A stretch of 64,000 nucleotides of DNA from Pollutibacter soli (GCA_029269725.1 JARJHS010000008.1:62001-126000); one strand, 5' to 3'. Counted from the first letter of the stretch, positions 24,946 through 35,640 are shown. The notes: generated by a model not told the origin, from the letters alone. Program-made: numbers and translations.

Positions 24946-26706
24946 GTGAGGAGTTTCTTTAAATATTTCTTTTCTGCACTTTTAGCCCTGATTGTTTTTT
25001 TCGGATTGCTTTTTATCATTTTCTCCGCTGGGGTAGGAATGTTGATGAGTTCTGAAAAAGTTACTATTCCAAGGAACTCTGTGTTCGTTTTAGATCTGTC
25101 AAGATCCTTTAATGACCGACAGATGGAAAACCCGATCCTCGAATTAACCGGCAGGCTGGAAGATAAAGTGCCGACACTTTCCCAATTGATCCGATTGATT
25201 CATGCAGCGGAAAAAGATTCTGCAATCCGGGGAATATATATTGTCGCAAGAGATAATAACAATGGTTTTGCATCAAGCGAAGAAATAAGAAATGCATTGA
25301 TCAGTTTCAAACGGAGCGGAAAATTTATCGTCGCTTTCGGAGATTATCTTGATCAGAAAGGTTACTACGTTGCAAGCGTCGCTGACCAGGTGTATTGCCA
25401 TCCTAAGGGAATGCTTGACTGGCGTGGGTTTTCAGTGGAGTATATGTTCTTCAAAAAAACACTTGATAAACTCGAAATAAAACCGCAGATTTTTTACGAC
25501 GGAAAATTCAAAAGTGCGACTGAACCTTTCCGGGAAGAAAAAATGACGGATGCAAACAAGCTCCAAACCAATATTTGGCTTGGTGATATATATGGTCAGT
25601 TTCTTACGGGCGTTTCTCAATCACGAAAAGTAGATACTGCGCAATTACATCGGCTGGCAAATGAATTTGCTCTTCGTGATGCCGAAGCAGCAACAAAAAA
25701 CAAATTGCTTGACGGCGGAAAATATGACGATGAAGTAAAATCGGTTCTCAAATCAAAACTGAAACTTGCTGATGATGATAAAATTTCTTTTGTTACTCCG
25801 GGTTCATACCTCGAATCTGGTGCATTAAAAAGAACATATAATTCAGATAGGATCGCTGTTGTATATGCTGAAGGTGAAATTGTATATGGTACTGGTGTTG
25901 ATGGTCAGATTGGTTCTGATGAATATCTTGCTTTGCTGAGAAAGATCAGGTATACAAACGATATTAAAGCTGTTGTTTTAAGAATCAATTCACCAGGAGG
26001 AAGCAGTCTTGCCAGTGAAATCATCTGGAGAGAAATTGAGCTGATAAAAAAATCCGGAAAACCAGTCGTCGTGTCGATGGGTGATGTTGCAGCCAGTGGT
26101 GGTTATTATATGGCATGCAGTGCAGATTCTATTTTCGCGCAGCCGAATACGATCACCGGTTCCATTGGTGTGTTTGCTATGGTTCCAGACTTTTCTTCCT
26201 TCATGAAAAATAAACTTGGCGTTACATTCGATGGTGTTAAGACCGCAACATATGCTGATGCAATGACTGTTACAAGACCGCTGACTCCAAATGAAAAAGC
26301 AATCATTCAAAAAGAAGTCGATGATATTTATTCTGATTTCAAAACACGTGTGGCTGAAGGCAGAAAGAAAGACACCGCTTACATTGACAGCATTGCACAG
26401 GGTAGAGTATGGACCGGACAGCGCGCTTTAGGGCTTGGTTTGGTAGACAGAATGGGGAGCCTGGAAGATGCGATTGCCTGTGCCGCACGTCTCGCAAAAG
26501 TTTCAACATACTCTTTACGCGAATATCCGGAGCCCGTCTCACCATTCGATGCAATTTTCCGCAATATGGGAAAACAATACAAGACTGATCTCATTAAAGA
26601 AGAAATCGGTGAGGAAGAGTTCAAAGTGTTATCGCAGATCAGAAAGATCAAACAACAAACCGGTCAACCACTTGCCCGGATGGTTTTTGATTTCACCATC
26701 AGATAA
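24946..26706 (+). CDS. sppA: Signal peptide peptidase SppA, 67K type
   Basis: 586 residues with one N-terminal membrane segment (~7-34) and two tandem S49 domains. The catalytic dyad is visible: Lys189 in YDGKFKSATEPF from the first domain and Ser384 in MGDVAASGGYYMA from the second. Family role: degrading residual signal peptides and damaged membrane proteins on the periplasmic side of the inner membrane. The start is GTG 24946 (Met-Arg-Ser-Phe-Phe), the only candidate that gives a proper signal anchor. Followed after 32 nt by a SRPBCC-like gene, possibly co-transcribed. Confidence 0.95.
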   Translation: MRSFFKYFFSALLALIVFFGLLFIIFSAGVGMLMSSEKVTIPRNSVFVLDLSRSFNDRQMENPILELTGRLEDKVPTLSQLIRLIHAAEKDSAIRGIYIVARDNNNGFASSEEIRNALISFKRSGKFIVAFGDYLDQKGYYVASVADQVYCHPKGMLDWRGFSVEYMFFKKTLDKLEIKPQIFYDGKFKSATEPFREEKMTDANKLQTNIWLGDIYGQFLTGVSQSRKVDTAQLHRLANEFALRDAEAATKNKLLDGGKYDDEVKSVLKSKLKLADDDKISFVTPGSYLESGALKRTYNSDRIAVVYAEGEIVYGTGVDGQIGSDEYLALLRKIRYTNDIKAVVLRINSPGGSSLASEIIWREIELIKKSGKPVVVSMGDVAASGGYYMACSADSIFAQPNTITGSIGVFAMVPDFSSFMKNKLGVTFDGVKTATYADAMTVTRPLTPNEKAIIQKEVDDIYSDFKTRVAEGRKKDTAYIDSIAQGRVWTGQRALGLGLVDRMGSLEDAIACAARLAKVSTYSLREYPEPVSPFDAIFRNMGKQYKTDLIKEEIGEEEFKVLSQIRKIKQQTGQPLARMVFDFTIR

Positions 26707-26738
26707 TCGCTTCGGTATTAATATTAAAAACATTTCTT

Positions 26739-27272
26739 TTGAATCTCAGGTTGATCAAACCCTTATTGATTGGTATCCTTGGTGTTTTATCAGTCGTCAC
26801 CTTAATTTCTTTACTTCTTCCCAGCCAGGTGATGACTTCAAAGTGGGTACAGGTAGCCGCAGGAAAAGATACTATCCTGAATAATATCCGCGATCTGAAT
26901 CAGTGGAAAGATTGGAACGGTTTGCTGACAAACGCCCGTGATATTCAGGTTGTGCAAAAAACATCCCTTACAGATACCGGTAGCCGCATTTTCTGGACAG
27001 ATTTAAGAGATTATCACAATGAAATTCGTGTTACCGGAAACAATGAAAAAGGATTAGTTACTAACCTCTACATGGGCAACCAGCGACCGATGACATCAGG
27101 CTTCAGCGTTGAAAAAAGACATCCCGATTCTGTCCAGGTGGTTTGGTATATTGTTGAGAATCTCAAATGGTATCCCTGGGAAAAATTCTATGGCATGATG
27201 AGCGGAGACATGAAAGGACCCGTCATGCAGGAAAGCCTCTATCAGCTAAAGAAACGGTTGCAGACTCAGTGA
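26739..27272 (+). CDS. Membrane-anchored SRPBCC (START/polyketide cyclase-like) protein
   Basis: 177 residues with an N-terminal hydrophobic anchor (~5-28, LLIGILGVLSVVTLISLLLP). The rest follows the SRPBCC pattern: VAAGKDTILNNIRDLNQWKD near the start, a pair of central strands, and a C-terminal helix GPVMQESLYQLKKRLQ. These folds hold hydrophobic ligands. The start is TTG 26739; no ATG is available near the anchor. Function unknown; 32 nt after sppA in the same direction. Confidence 0.75.
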   Translation: MNLRLIKPLLIGILGVLSVVTLISLLLPSQVMTSKWVQVAAGKDTILNNIRDLNQWKDWNGLLTNARDIQVVQKTSLTDTGSRIFWTDLRDYHNEIRVTGNNEKGLVTNLYMGNQRPMTSGFSVEKRHPDSVQVVWYIVENLKWYPWEKFYGMMSGDMKGPVMQESLYQLKKRLQTQ

Positions 27273-27446
27273 GAAAAACTGCAACTCAAGGTTTATTGTT
27301 TAACGTTTAATGTAACACTTTCACCACCGTGATAAAATAACTACGCTGTACTTTCTTAACAGCAATTACAAATGTTATGGCAACATGTCTTTGTCTTGCA
27401 CGTAAACCGTTTGCGGATCAGGCATGAATAATCCCATCTCAGAGTA

Positions 27447-27477
27447 TAACGTTCAACGTTTAACGTTAAACGTTATA
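27447..27477. repeat. AACGTTN heptad repeat, copy c
   Basis: TAACGTTCAACGTTTAACGT then TAAACGTTATA: four 7-bp units ending 9 bp from the A2M stop codon. Confidence 0.75.
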
Positions 27478-27486
27478 CCCCCGGTG

Positions 27487-30400
27487 TTATCGTGTAATCC
27501 GGATCTTCCCTCCACCGTGATAAGAATGATATTCCCCATTGTACATTGCATCGGCACTGACAGGCCCTATCCTGAAAACACCTGGAGTTATGGCACGGAC
27601 CGCATAATAATAGGTTTGCGTTTTTTCATCCAGGTCGACAAAGAAATGGATTCTGTCGTCACGAACGTCCAAAGCATCCGGTGATGATGCGCCTTTGATC
27701 CAATCCATTCCCGGTATTTCTTTTGTCCTTGGGTTTTCGATTTCAAAACCGGCAGGAAGAAGATCCGTAATTACAATGTTGTCTACTGGTGACGAATAGC
27801 TGTTTTCAAGCGTTATGCCGACAATGACCAACTGATTTTGTTCAAACTGGTTGCCGCTAATTTTCTTTCCATATCGATCATAGAATTGTCTGCGCACGCG
27901 TATGAATTTATCTTCTTCGATATAATTACCTGTTATATCCAGTCCTTCAGCTTCCCATGAATAATACAATTGGCCGGATCCTTTGGTGGCTATGTCAAAT
28001 GATGCAGGCCCGCTAACTATTTTATCAGTAATTAACACAGTCTTATCTGAAATTGCGGCGATAAATTTATTAGCTGATTTTATTTCGCCGGTAATATTTC
28101 CTTTTGCACCATTTCTTGCAATTTTGCCTAGAGCCAGGAATGAAAAAGCCCGTTCCTGTGTACTCAGGTATCGCTGGGATTTCAAATAATCCTGAACATG
28201 TTTTGCCATCACCGGTATTTGTGCATTCGAAGGCTCCGTATCGACAAGCACAGACAAAGCCAATGCTTCATCACGCACAGGGGAATAAAAACTTCCTCCC
28301 GTTTGTGTCACTGAAACTTCACCCTGGAAAGATGATGGTAACAAGGATTCAAAACTTTTTCTGTTTCCGGACAATGCAAATGCTGCAGCAAGTGTATACC
28401 TGCCATCAAGGCTCAGCCAATCTGTATTTGATTTGTAATAATTCATTGTACCAGACTGGGGCTTACCTGCCAATGCGAGAACATACAAACTATAAGCAAC
28501 TTCTTTCGGTGCAATTTTCTTTTGCTTATCGCGGTTGTAATAATAGTTGATGAACTGCCTGTTGCGTAATTTAAAAATCAGGTATTGGTATAATGTTTCA
28601 AGAAGTGATTTGTCAATTTCATAACCACTTCTGCTGGCTTCTGTAAGGAAGTGTGCAGCATACGCACTTGCCCACCAGTTCTCTTCACCTTCGCCATCCC
28701 ACATCGTAAGGCCACCATTCTGCAATTGTCGCATTTTAATTTTCCTGATGGCTTCATTAATATTTCCGGCTGCAGCATTTGCTGAAGTTGTTTTTGTTTT
28801 CCCGATGTTGGACAAATCGGTATAGTATAGCTGAGGGAATGCCGCTGAAACTGTTTGCTCCGTACAACCATAAGGATACTGGATAAGGTAAGCCAGCTGG
28901 TCACTTATAGCAGTTACCGGATTCGAACTGATCATGAAACGATAATTGGTCGTGCCTGCAAGAAAGCGACTCATTGGCAGGTCTACTTTTTCCGATTTAT
29001 TTCCCGCAATCGTTCCGCTGCCGGAAACTTTCTGCAATGTGGATGATGGTCTTACAGCAATGGGTATCTCTTCAAAAGCCTGAACACCTTTCCCACTGAC
29101 TTCCACCCTCATTTTTGCAGTGTCCATTCTTGCTTCAGCATACACTTTATAATTCAATCTTACTTCACCGCCAGCAGGTACAGTTGTTTCCTGTTTTGGA
29201 TCGCCGCTGACGCTTAATGGTCCTGTGAGTTTAACAATGGCGGCACCATTGATCGGGTTTTTCGTTGTATTAGTAATGGTAACGGGCAGGCTGATCGTGT
29301 CACCCGGACTTAGGAAACGCGGAAGGCCTGTACTGATCACCAATGGATCAGCAACACGCATCTGCTGTTCTGCACTTCCGAATGTTTCATCTTTGTATGC
29401 AACAGCCATCATTCGCAACGATCCGCTGAATCCTGGAATGGCAACATCAAATCTGGCTTCACCATTACTTCCGGTTTTTCGAATTCCACTCCAATAACTC
29501 ACCACTTTTATACGGCCAGCCGGCATTGGATTCGTCCTCTTTTTCATTTCAATACCATCACCACCTGTGCTGCTGAGCCTTGCTCTTAACTCTGGGAAAA
29601 GCAACGGATAAAGATCGTAAGAGGTGGTTGTGAGTTTTCGTTTCTGATAAAACCAATGATAAGGGTCAGGCGTTTTCATATCAGTAACCTGCAATACTCC
29701 TTCATCAACTACCGCCAACGTTACCATTGCACCAGGAGTTGTGCTTACTGTTATCTGTTGCTTCGTTCGACTCCCGCTTGTGGCAACAGCATTTATTTTT
29801 ACATCAAGTTTTCTCTCTTTTGATTGAACCGAAACCGATTGAATGCCATGTGCAACTGTCAATGGCAATTCCGAAACGCCATGAGATTTGAATAAGGTTG
29901 CCGTAATATAGACATTTGGTAAATGCTGGAACTGAAGAGGCAGCTCAACAGTTGCGGTACGCTCCTGTACATCGACATATTGCCAGGAAAGAATTCCATC
30001 ATTTTCCAGGGATACCAGCATCTTTCCGTTGAATGGCGTTTTGAAAAGGAGTTTTGCTTTTTCACCAACCTGGTAGGTTTTTTTATCTGTTTCTATTTCT
30101 ACCCGACCTTCCGGATCTACTTCAAATGCAGTTGCATTACCCCGGGAACCGTAGCTGTAAAATGATCTGCTTACATAGGTTGATCCACCGGGGACGAACA
30201 CCCGAATTTCATAGTCGCCGGGTTGTTGAGGAGAGAAAGTGTAAAAGCTATTCTGCGTGTTTATTGAAATGGTTTCATCTTTCAGGATTTTATTTTCCTG
30301 TTGTGAGGTATACCTGAAATATCCGTCACTCCGGTTGAGGATGGTACGATAATCATGTTTTATAATCTGGATTTTTGCATTTGCCGCAACAGGTTTCCCA

Positions 30401-32883
30401 TCTTTCTTTACTGCGATTAATGGAAATCGAACTGCCTGCTTTAGAGGATAGTAGTCGTACCCGTCATATCCAATTCCAAAATAAACATCCTGAGTATTGA
30501 TGTCTACAGAGGTTGTCCTGCTCACAGGCCTGCCTGTTTCATCAAATACAGTTGAATAGAAAGTAGCTTCCAACAGGCCCATATTTTTATATATCGAGGG
30601 AATACTTATTCCGATGCTGGCTTTTCCATCATCATCTGTCTTCCCTTCTTTTACCACTTTGTCGAAAAAGTTTGTTTGATTGGTCAGCTGGAATGTGTAA
30701 TTGTCGAACTGCTGCGGCCTGAATGTTTTCTGACTCAGCTGCATTTCATATTCGTAGTTGCGGTTGGCAGCTGGTGGGCCAAAGAGATTTACAGCGGTGA
30801 TCTGCAAACTGGCCGAATCGCCAGGCATTAATACTGTCTGACTAACGGCAACGTCTACCTTAATTCTATCAGGTACAAACTCCTCCACACTGATTGTTTT
30901 TGTTCCCAGAAGAATATCGTTGCCACTGTAAACTTCCAGCCGGTAGGCTCCGGTATATGCTTCATAGGGAATAGGTACTGCTATTTCCGCAGAACCTTCG
31001 TCATTCAGCATTTTCCTGATATTCTTCATCTCCTTGCCATTCGGCATTACCAGCCTGAATCTGACTGGAATTTCACCCGGACTTTTCCACTGTTTATCAC
31101 GAAGTACCAGTGACTGATGTATTTCTTCACCGGGGCGGTAGATATCTCGTTCACCATAAATAAAGGCATCCATTCCCGTTAGTGAAATCGATTTTCCATC
31201 GACATTGAATCTGCTGGTATTTACACGGGTAGACTGAAAAGGCAGATAGTTGAAGTCATCTGCAGTGGTGGCAATCAACATAGCTGGTTGAAATCCTGCA
31301 TATTCTTTTCTGGTATAATTAATTTCAACAGCCCCTTGTGCATCAGTAGTTCCCATTCCCAATACCTGGTTGTTCGAACCGTATGCCGTTACCTGCACAC
31401 CATTCATTGCATCAGCTGTTTTCAGTGAATTTGCAAAAACAACCAGTTTGTCACGACTTTCCTTTGCAATCAAACCGATATCCGATACCGCAAGAAACCT
31501 GCTGTCCCTGATCCAATAGTCGGTTGCGCTTCTGATCATGATATGATAAATTCCTTTGAAATCAGGCAATTTGTCTTCAGGATTGAAATGCAATAAATAC
31601 CCTTCTCCTTTTTTAGGAAGGCTGCGGGTCTCAATCTCTTTTTCATAGATAATATCACCCGGTGTACCATCTGTTGATGAAGTTTCGTAGCCATAATATT
31701 CTTCGTCATCATAGTTACCTCTCTTGTCTGCCGGATAATATCCATATCGTTGCGCCGTCAACAGATTCGATGCATATATCTTTGAAATAATCAATTTTAC
31801 CTTCGGGATATTGGTGATGCGGATATCAATATTTCTTTCACCTGATGCCATCATGTACACAGCTTTGGAACTACCAAAACTGATGTTTGGTTCGAGTTCA
31901 CCAAATCCAACTTCTTCTTCATATTCATCTTTCAGAACACCACCCAGTATACCTCGCAAACCCTTGAGCAGTTTCACTGCGTAAGTTTCACTCGCTTTGA
32001 AATTCTCACCTGATATCTGCAATCCGTCTTCAGTTGTTTGTACCTGAAATCCTGTGGTTGGGTTTATCCTGACAAATGCTTTCAGGTCTTCGGATGCAAT
32101 GGGCTGCGAAGTCAGGATATTCACGGTACCTGTAAGCCCATCATGTTGCGCTTCAACGCCACGAATTACAAGAACGAATGGCGATGGCACCTGCAATGTT
32201 TCTGTCAGAGCTTCACCCGTCGGATTTTTACCTTCATCGGGAATAAGGCCTTTCTCTAAATTGACTTTGATATTGTAATCTTTATCAGTTGCCGGAACAT
32301 TGTTCAGTTGCAGTGAAACAAATCTCGTTGCTGTCGTATTCATGAAATTCAACTCCTGCAGTTTGTCATCAACAGTTACAGTCATTTTCTCTTTCAGCAC
32401 AGCAGGAGAAATTGCATAATTAAATTCCAGATCGATTTTCGGAACTGCTTTCTGACTGCCTTGCTGTGAAAGTACCCAGCTCGCAGCTGCGTTCTGCAAT
32501 TTCAATGGTGCTGTGTAAAAGCTGAGTGCTTCAGATTTTGCTACATTTTCAACTTCGCTGAATGCAAGTAAATCATTTCGTAATTCAGCTGTGTAATTGG
32601 TTGCGGGAGCAAATGGGGATGCTGGTGAAAAAACCAGCTGATCCGGGCTTTCCCAGCGGAATCGTCCTTTTATCGCAGGTTTGAAACTGATGAATTCGGT
32701 TGAATCCCACCGGTTAAGCAGGCTGTCGGGAACAAGAGGTTTGTCGAAGCGGAAATAAAGATTTCCCAGGGGTGGAATTTCATTTCGGGCATTCGTTTCA
32801 GTTAGTGATACAGTAGATCTGTTGCATGAAAATAGCGTGATTGTTGTCAGGATGACAAAAACCAGGGAAGAAAGCTGTCGCAT
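27487..32883 (-). CDS. Alpha-2-macroglobulin family lipoprotein (bacterial A2M, thioester-containing)
   Basis: 1798 residues from ATG 32883; lipobox ITLFSC (C20). The frame is open 19 codons further upstream, but those residues are not signal-like. MG-type beta domains fill the first two thirds, including GERDIYRPGEEIHQSLVLRD, the MG2 motif. A bait-like region precedes the A2M domain (IPGFSGSLRMMAVAYKDE). The thioester CxEQ is present as YPYGCTEQTVS (~1338-1345), followed by the all-alpha TED and a C-terminal receptor-like domain. Bacterial A2Ms trap invading proteases at the cell envelope. It is divergent from pbpC, the usual partner. No stop or frameshift breaks this very long gene. Confidence 0.95.
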   Translation of the reverse strand: MRQLSSLVFVILTTITLFSCNRSTVSLTETNARNEIPPLGNLYFRFDKPLVPDSLLNRWDSTEFISFKPAIKGRFRWESPDQLVFSPASPFAPATNYTAELRNDLLAFSEVENVAKSEALSFYTAPLKLQNAAASWVLSQQGSQKAVPKIDLEFNYAISPAVLKEKMTVTVDDKLQELNFMNTTATRFVSLQLNNVPATDKDYNIKVNLEKGLIPDEGKNPTGEALTETLQVPSPFVLVIRGVEAQHDGLTGTVNILTSQPIASEDLKAFVRINPTTGFQVQTTEDGLQISGENFKASETYAVKLLKGLRGILGGVLKDEYEEEVGFGELEPNISFGSSKAVYMMASGERNIDIRITNIPKVKLIISKIYASNLLTAQRYGYYPADKRGNYDDEEYYGYETSSTDGTPGDIIYEKEIETRSLPKKGEGYLLHFNPEDKLPDFKGIYHIMIRSATDYWIRDSRFLAVSDIGLIAKESRDKLVVFANSLKTADAMNGVQVTAYGSNNQVLGMGTTDAQGAVEINYTRKEYAGFQPAMLIATTADDFNYLPFQSTRVNTSRFNVDGKSISLTGMDAFIYGERDIYRPGEEIHQSLVLRDKQWKSPGEIPVRFRLVMPNGKEMKNIRKMLNDEGSAEIAVPIPYEAYTGAYRLEVYSGNDILLGTKTISVEEFVPDRIKVDVAVSQTVLMPGDSASLQITAVNLFGPPAANRNYEYEMQLSQKTFRPQQFDNYTFQLTNQTNFFDKVVKEGKTDDDGKASIGISIPSIYKNMGLLEATFYSTVFDETGRPVSRTTSVDINTQDVYFGIGYDGYDYYPLKQAVRFPLIAVKKDGKPVAANAKIQIIKHDYRTILNRSDGYFRYTSQQENKILKDETISINTQNSFYTFSPQQPGDYEIRVFVPGGSTYVSRSFYSYGSRGNATAFEVDPEGRVEIETDKKTYQVGEKAKLLFKTPFNGKMLVSLENDGILSWQYVDVQERTATVELPLQFQHLPNVYITATLFKSHGVSELPLTVAHGIQSVSVQSKERKLDVKINAVATSGSRTKQQITVSTTPGAMVTLAVVDEGVLQVTDMKTPDPYHWFYQKRKLTTTSYDLYPLLFPELRARLSSTGGDGIEMKKRTNPMPAGRIKVVSYWSGIRKTGSNGEARFDVAIPGFSGSLRMMAVAYKDETFGSAEQQMRVADPLVISTGLPRFLSPGDTISLPVTITNTTKNPINGAAIVKLTGPLSVSGDPKQETTVPAGGEVRLNYKVYAEARMDTAKMRVEVSGKGVQAFEEIPIAVRPSSTLQKVSGSGTIAGNKSEKVDLPMSRFLAGTTNYRFMISSNPVTAISDQLAYLIQYPYGCTEQTVSAAFPQLYYTDLSNIGKTKTTSANAAAGNINEAIRKIKMRQLQNGGLTMWDGEGEENWWASAYAAHFLTEASRSGYEIDKSLLETLYQYLIFKLRNRQFINYYYNRDKQKKIAPKEVAYSLYVLALAGKPQSGTMNYYKSNTDWLSLDGRYTLAAAFALSGNRKSFESLLPSSFQGEVSVTQTGGSFYSPVRDEALALSVLVDTEPSNAQIPVMAKHVQDYLKSQRYLSTQERAFSFLALGKIARNGAKGNITGEIKSANKFIAAISDKTVLITDKIVSGPASFDIATKGSGQLYYSWEAEGLDITGNYIEEDKFIRVRRQFYDRYGKKISGNQFEQNQLVIVGITLENSYSSPVDNIVITDLLPAGFEIENPRTKEIPGMDWIKGASSPDALDVRDDRIHFFVDLDEKTQTYYYAVRAITPGVFRIGPVSADAMYNGEYHSYHGGGKIRITR

Positions 32884-33140
32884 AAAAGGGGAAGTCCGTT
32901 TGTGGAGAATCCAATATGAATTTAGATAAGTCCGGTTCATATTTTCATTTTCCCGGTAGAAAATATTTTGTTAATAGCGATTTCAAATCGGTTTTAAAAC
33001 CATGGCTGATTATTCCAGGCTGAAAATCTTGTGTTTAACCGATTAAATAATTCAGGGAAGATCAACAATAATTTTAACATGGCGTTTTGCTTGCCTGAAA
33101 AAAAGGGATTTCGTATTTTAATGTCTTTCGTTTTCAACCA

Positions 33141-35468
33141 ATGCCTCAGACCCGAACAATAATTTTTAGGCGGATCCTCCGTTGGACCTGGCGTGGCTTC
33201 CTGTCGGTAGGAGTTTTGTTTATTCTTTTCCTGATTCTCAATTTTATTTTTCCATTAAAAGATCAGGTCAGCTATTCAATTACTGTCGCAGATAAAAAAG
33301 GGGAGATCATACATGCTTTTCTGACGCCTGATGAGAAATGGAGGATGAAAACTGAAGCAGGGGAAATAACTTCCCAGCTAAAAAAAGCGATCCTGTATAA
33401 AGAAGATCGCTATTTCTATTATCACCCGGGTGTTAATCTTCTTGCGATTGTTCGTGCCGCTTTCAATAACGCTATTGGTAGTCACCCAACGTCAGGCGCA
33501 AGCACGATTACCATGCAGGTGGCCAGAATGATGGATCCGGGAAAAAGAAATTTAAAGAACAAGATCAAAGAATCATTTCGTGCGCTTCAACTCGAGTGGA
33601 AATATTCCAAAGATGAAATTCTGCTGATGTATCTCAATCGTGTTCCCTATGGAGGAAATATTGAAGGAGTGAAAGCAGCGTCCGTTATGTATTTCGGAAA
33701 ACAGCCAGATCATCTTTCACTTGCGGAAATAACAGCACTATCAGTCATACCTAACCGACCAGTTTCTTTGGTGATGGGAAAGAGTAATGATAAAATTGTT
33801 GTTCAAAGAAATATCTGGCTGGAAAGATTTGGGAAGGAAAAGTTATTTCCTGCAGAAGCAATTGCTGATGCTATGGATGAGTCTCTCGAAGCCTGGCGCA
33901 GACCGCCGCCGCAGTTTATTCCGCATCTCGCAAATAGATTAAAATACAGCGGTGGACATAATATCGCTTCAACAATCGATTTCAATCTGCAGCAGAAGAC
34001 TCAACAGATTGTGAGCGATTATGTACAGGAATTACTGTTGAAGAATATTCACAATGCTTCTGTGATCATTATGGATAATGAAACGCATGAAGTGTTGTCT
34101 TACATCGGCTCTGGAAACTTTTTTGATTCAACAGACGGTGGACAGGTGAATGGTGCAAGAGCAGTAAGGCAACCGGGAAGTACGCTCAAGCCATTGGTGT
34201 TTGGCCTTTGTATGGACCAGGGATTGATTACGCCAAAGACTGTGATCAATGATGTTCCCGTAAATTTCTCTGGCTATACTCCGGAGAATTATGACAAGCA
34301 ATTTCATGGGCCTGTGACAGTTGAATATGCGCTCGAACGGTCGTTGAATATCCCTGCGGTAAAAGCGCTCAGTATGACTGGCCTGGAAAATGTTACATCG
34401 CGTCTTGCACTGATGGGATTTAATAAAATCAACCCGCGCAGCCAGGGGCTTGGCTTATCGCTTGTGTTGGGTGGTTGTGGTGTAACTCTGGAGCAGCTGA
34501 CCGGAATGTACAGCTGTATAGCAAATAGTGGCGTTTATGCTGCACCGGTATATCTTGCTGGCAAGAAAACACAAAAAGGAACAAGGATTTTATCTGAAGG
34601 AACCAGTTTCATGATTTCGGAGATATTAAGCAAAGTAAATCGCCCGGATTTCCCTTTGAACTGGGATGCCACAGCAAAACTTCCTAAGATAGCCTGGAAA
34701 ACGGGGACTTCTTATGGGAGGAGAGACGGATGGAGTATCGGGTATAACAAAAAGTACACAGTCGGCGTTTGGACAGGTAATTTTTCGGGGGAGGGAAATC
34801 CGGCGTTGAGTGGTGCAGATATAGCAACGCCTTTGTTATTCAGGATTTTTAACACACTCGATTATGATACTGACCGGGAATGGTATTCACCACCGCCGGG
34901 ATGCGAACTAAGAATGATCTGTGCGGAAACGGGAAAGATTCCATCGGCACATTGCGGGAATATCATCATGGACTATTTTCTTCCTGGGGTATCGGCGACG
35001 GATACCTGTAATCATGTACAGGAAATTATGGTCAGTGCTGATGAACGAATCAGTTACTGCATGTCCTGCCGCCCCGAGTCGGGTTACAAAATGAAATTAT
35101 TTCCATCGCTTTCACCGGAATTGCGTCATTTTTTGCAGAATGGACATGCGCCGGTGGTACAGATACCACCGCATAATCCTTCATGTGAACATGTGTTTTC
35201 CGGGAATGCACCACAGATACTTTCTCCTGTCAACGGTACCGAATACCTGATCAGCAAGGAAACGCCGGAGCCATTAATGCTGGAATGCAAAACAGGTAAC
35301 GATGTGCAAAAAGTTTTCTGGTATATCGACAACCGGTATTACAAAACGGCCGATGCCGGTGCTGCTCAATTCTTTATGCCGGAAGAAGGTCCGGTAAAAA
35401 TTTCCTGTACAGATGACAAGGGCCGCAACCGGGATGTTACAGTTATAGTGAAAAAGGTTGACTGGTGA
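33141..35468 (+). CDS. pbpC: Penicillin-binding protein 1C (bifunctional transglycosylase/transpeptidase)
   Basis: 775 residues. Membrane anchor ~16-34. GT51 transglycosylase (~55-230): YKEDRYFYYHPGVN with the catalytic Glu, GASTITMQVARM, and KIKESFRALQLEWKYSKDEI. Transpeptidase: S347-x-x-K350 in PGSTLKPLVFG, SLNIPAVKAL, and KTGTSYGRRDG. A C-terminal BiPBP_C domain (~690-775) is typical of PBP1C. It builds and crosslinks peptidoglycan in the periplasm. With the divergent A2M gene it forms the known A2M-PBP1C partnership, thought to repair cell wall and trap proteases after envelope damage. Confidence 0.96.
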   Translation: MPQTRTIIFRRILRWTWRGFLSVGVLFILFLILNFIFPLKDQVSYSITVADKKGEIIHAFLTPDEKWRMKTEAGEITSQLKKAILYKEDRYFYYHPGVNLLAIVRAAFNNAIGSHPTSGASTITMQVARMMDPGKRNLKNKIKESFRALQLEWKYSKDEILLMYLNRVPYGGNIEGVKAASVMYFGKQPDHLSLAEITALSVIPNRPVSLVMGKSNDKIVVQRNIWLERFGKEKLFPAEAIADAMDESLEAWRRPPPQFIPHLANRLKYSGGHNIASTIDFNLQQKTQQIVSDYVQELLLKNIHNASVIIMDNETHEVLSYIGSGNFFDSTDGGQVNGARAVRQPGSTLKPLVFGLCMDQGLITPKTVINDVPVNFSGYTPENYDKQFHGPVTVEYALERSLNIPAVKALSMTGLENVTSRLALMGFNKINPRSQGLGLSLVLGGCGVTLEQLTGMYSCIANSGVYAAPVYLAGKKTQKGTRILSEGTSFMISEILSKVNRPDFPLNWDATAKLPKIAWKTGTSYGRRDGWSIGYNKKYTVGVWTGNFSGEGNPALSGADIATPLLFRIFNTLDYDTDREWYSPPPGCELRMICAETGKIPSAHCGNIIMDYFLPGVSATDTCNHVQEIMVSADERISYCMSCRPESGYKMKLFPSLSPELRHFLQNGHAPVVQIPPHNPSCEHVFSGNAPQILSPVNGTEYLISKETPEPLMLECKTGNDVQKVFWYIDNRYYKTADAGAAQFFMPEEGPVKISCTDDKGRNRDVTVIVKKVDW

Positions 35469-35469
35469 T

Positions 35470-35536
35470 AACCTGGCAGGTCTTTTAAACCTGGCAGGTC
35501 TTTGAAACCTCGCAGGTCTTAAACCTGGGAGGTTTA
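35470..35536. repeat. Four tandem ACCTggcAGGT hairpin units
   Basis: Units of ~17 bp, AACCTGGCAGGTCTTTTA, AACCTGGCAGGTCTTTGA, AACCTCGCAGGTCTTA and AACCTGGGAGGTTTA. Each has a palindromic core, and the cluster begins at the pbpC stop. It lies between convergent pbpC and bioA, so it may terminate both. Confidence 0.75.
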
Positions 35537-35640
35537 GACCCCCAAGGTTCACTTTCCCGGGAAATTTCTTCTTTTAATTTCGTGATTTTCGCAAGTGAAA
35601 ATCCCATAGAAATGTTATCGATTGCCGGCTTGTGGAAAAT

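Noticed and set aside
27300-27340. Short text CACCGTGATAA resembling the A2M 3' end (27520), suggesting a duplicated gene end
   Set aside because: Similarity is limited to about 13 bases and could be chance.
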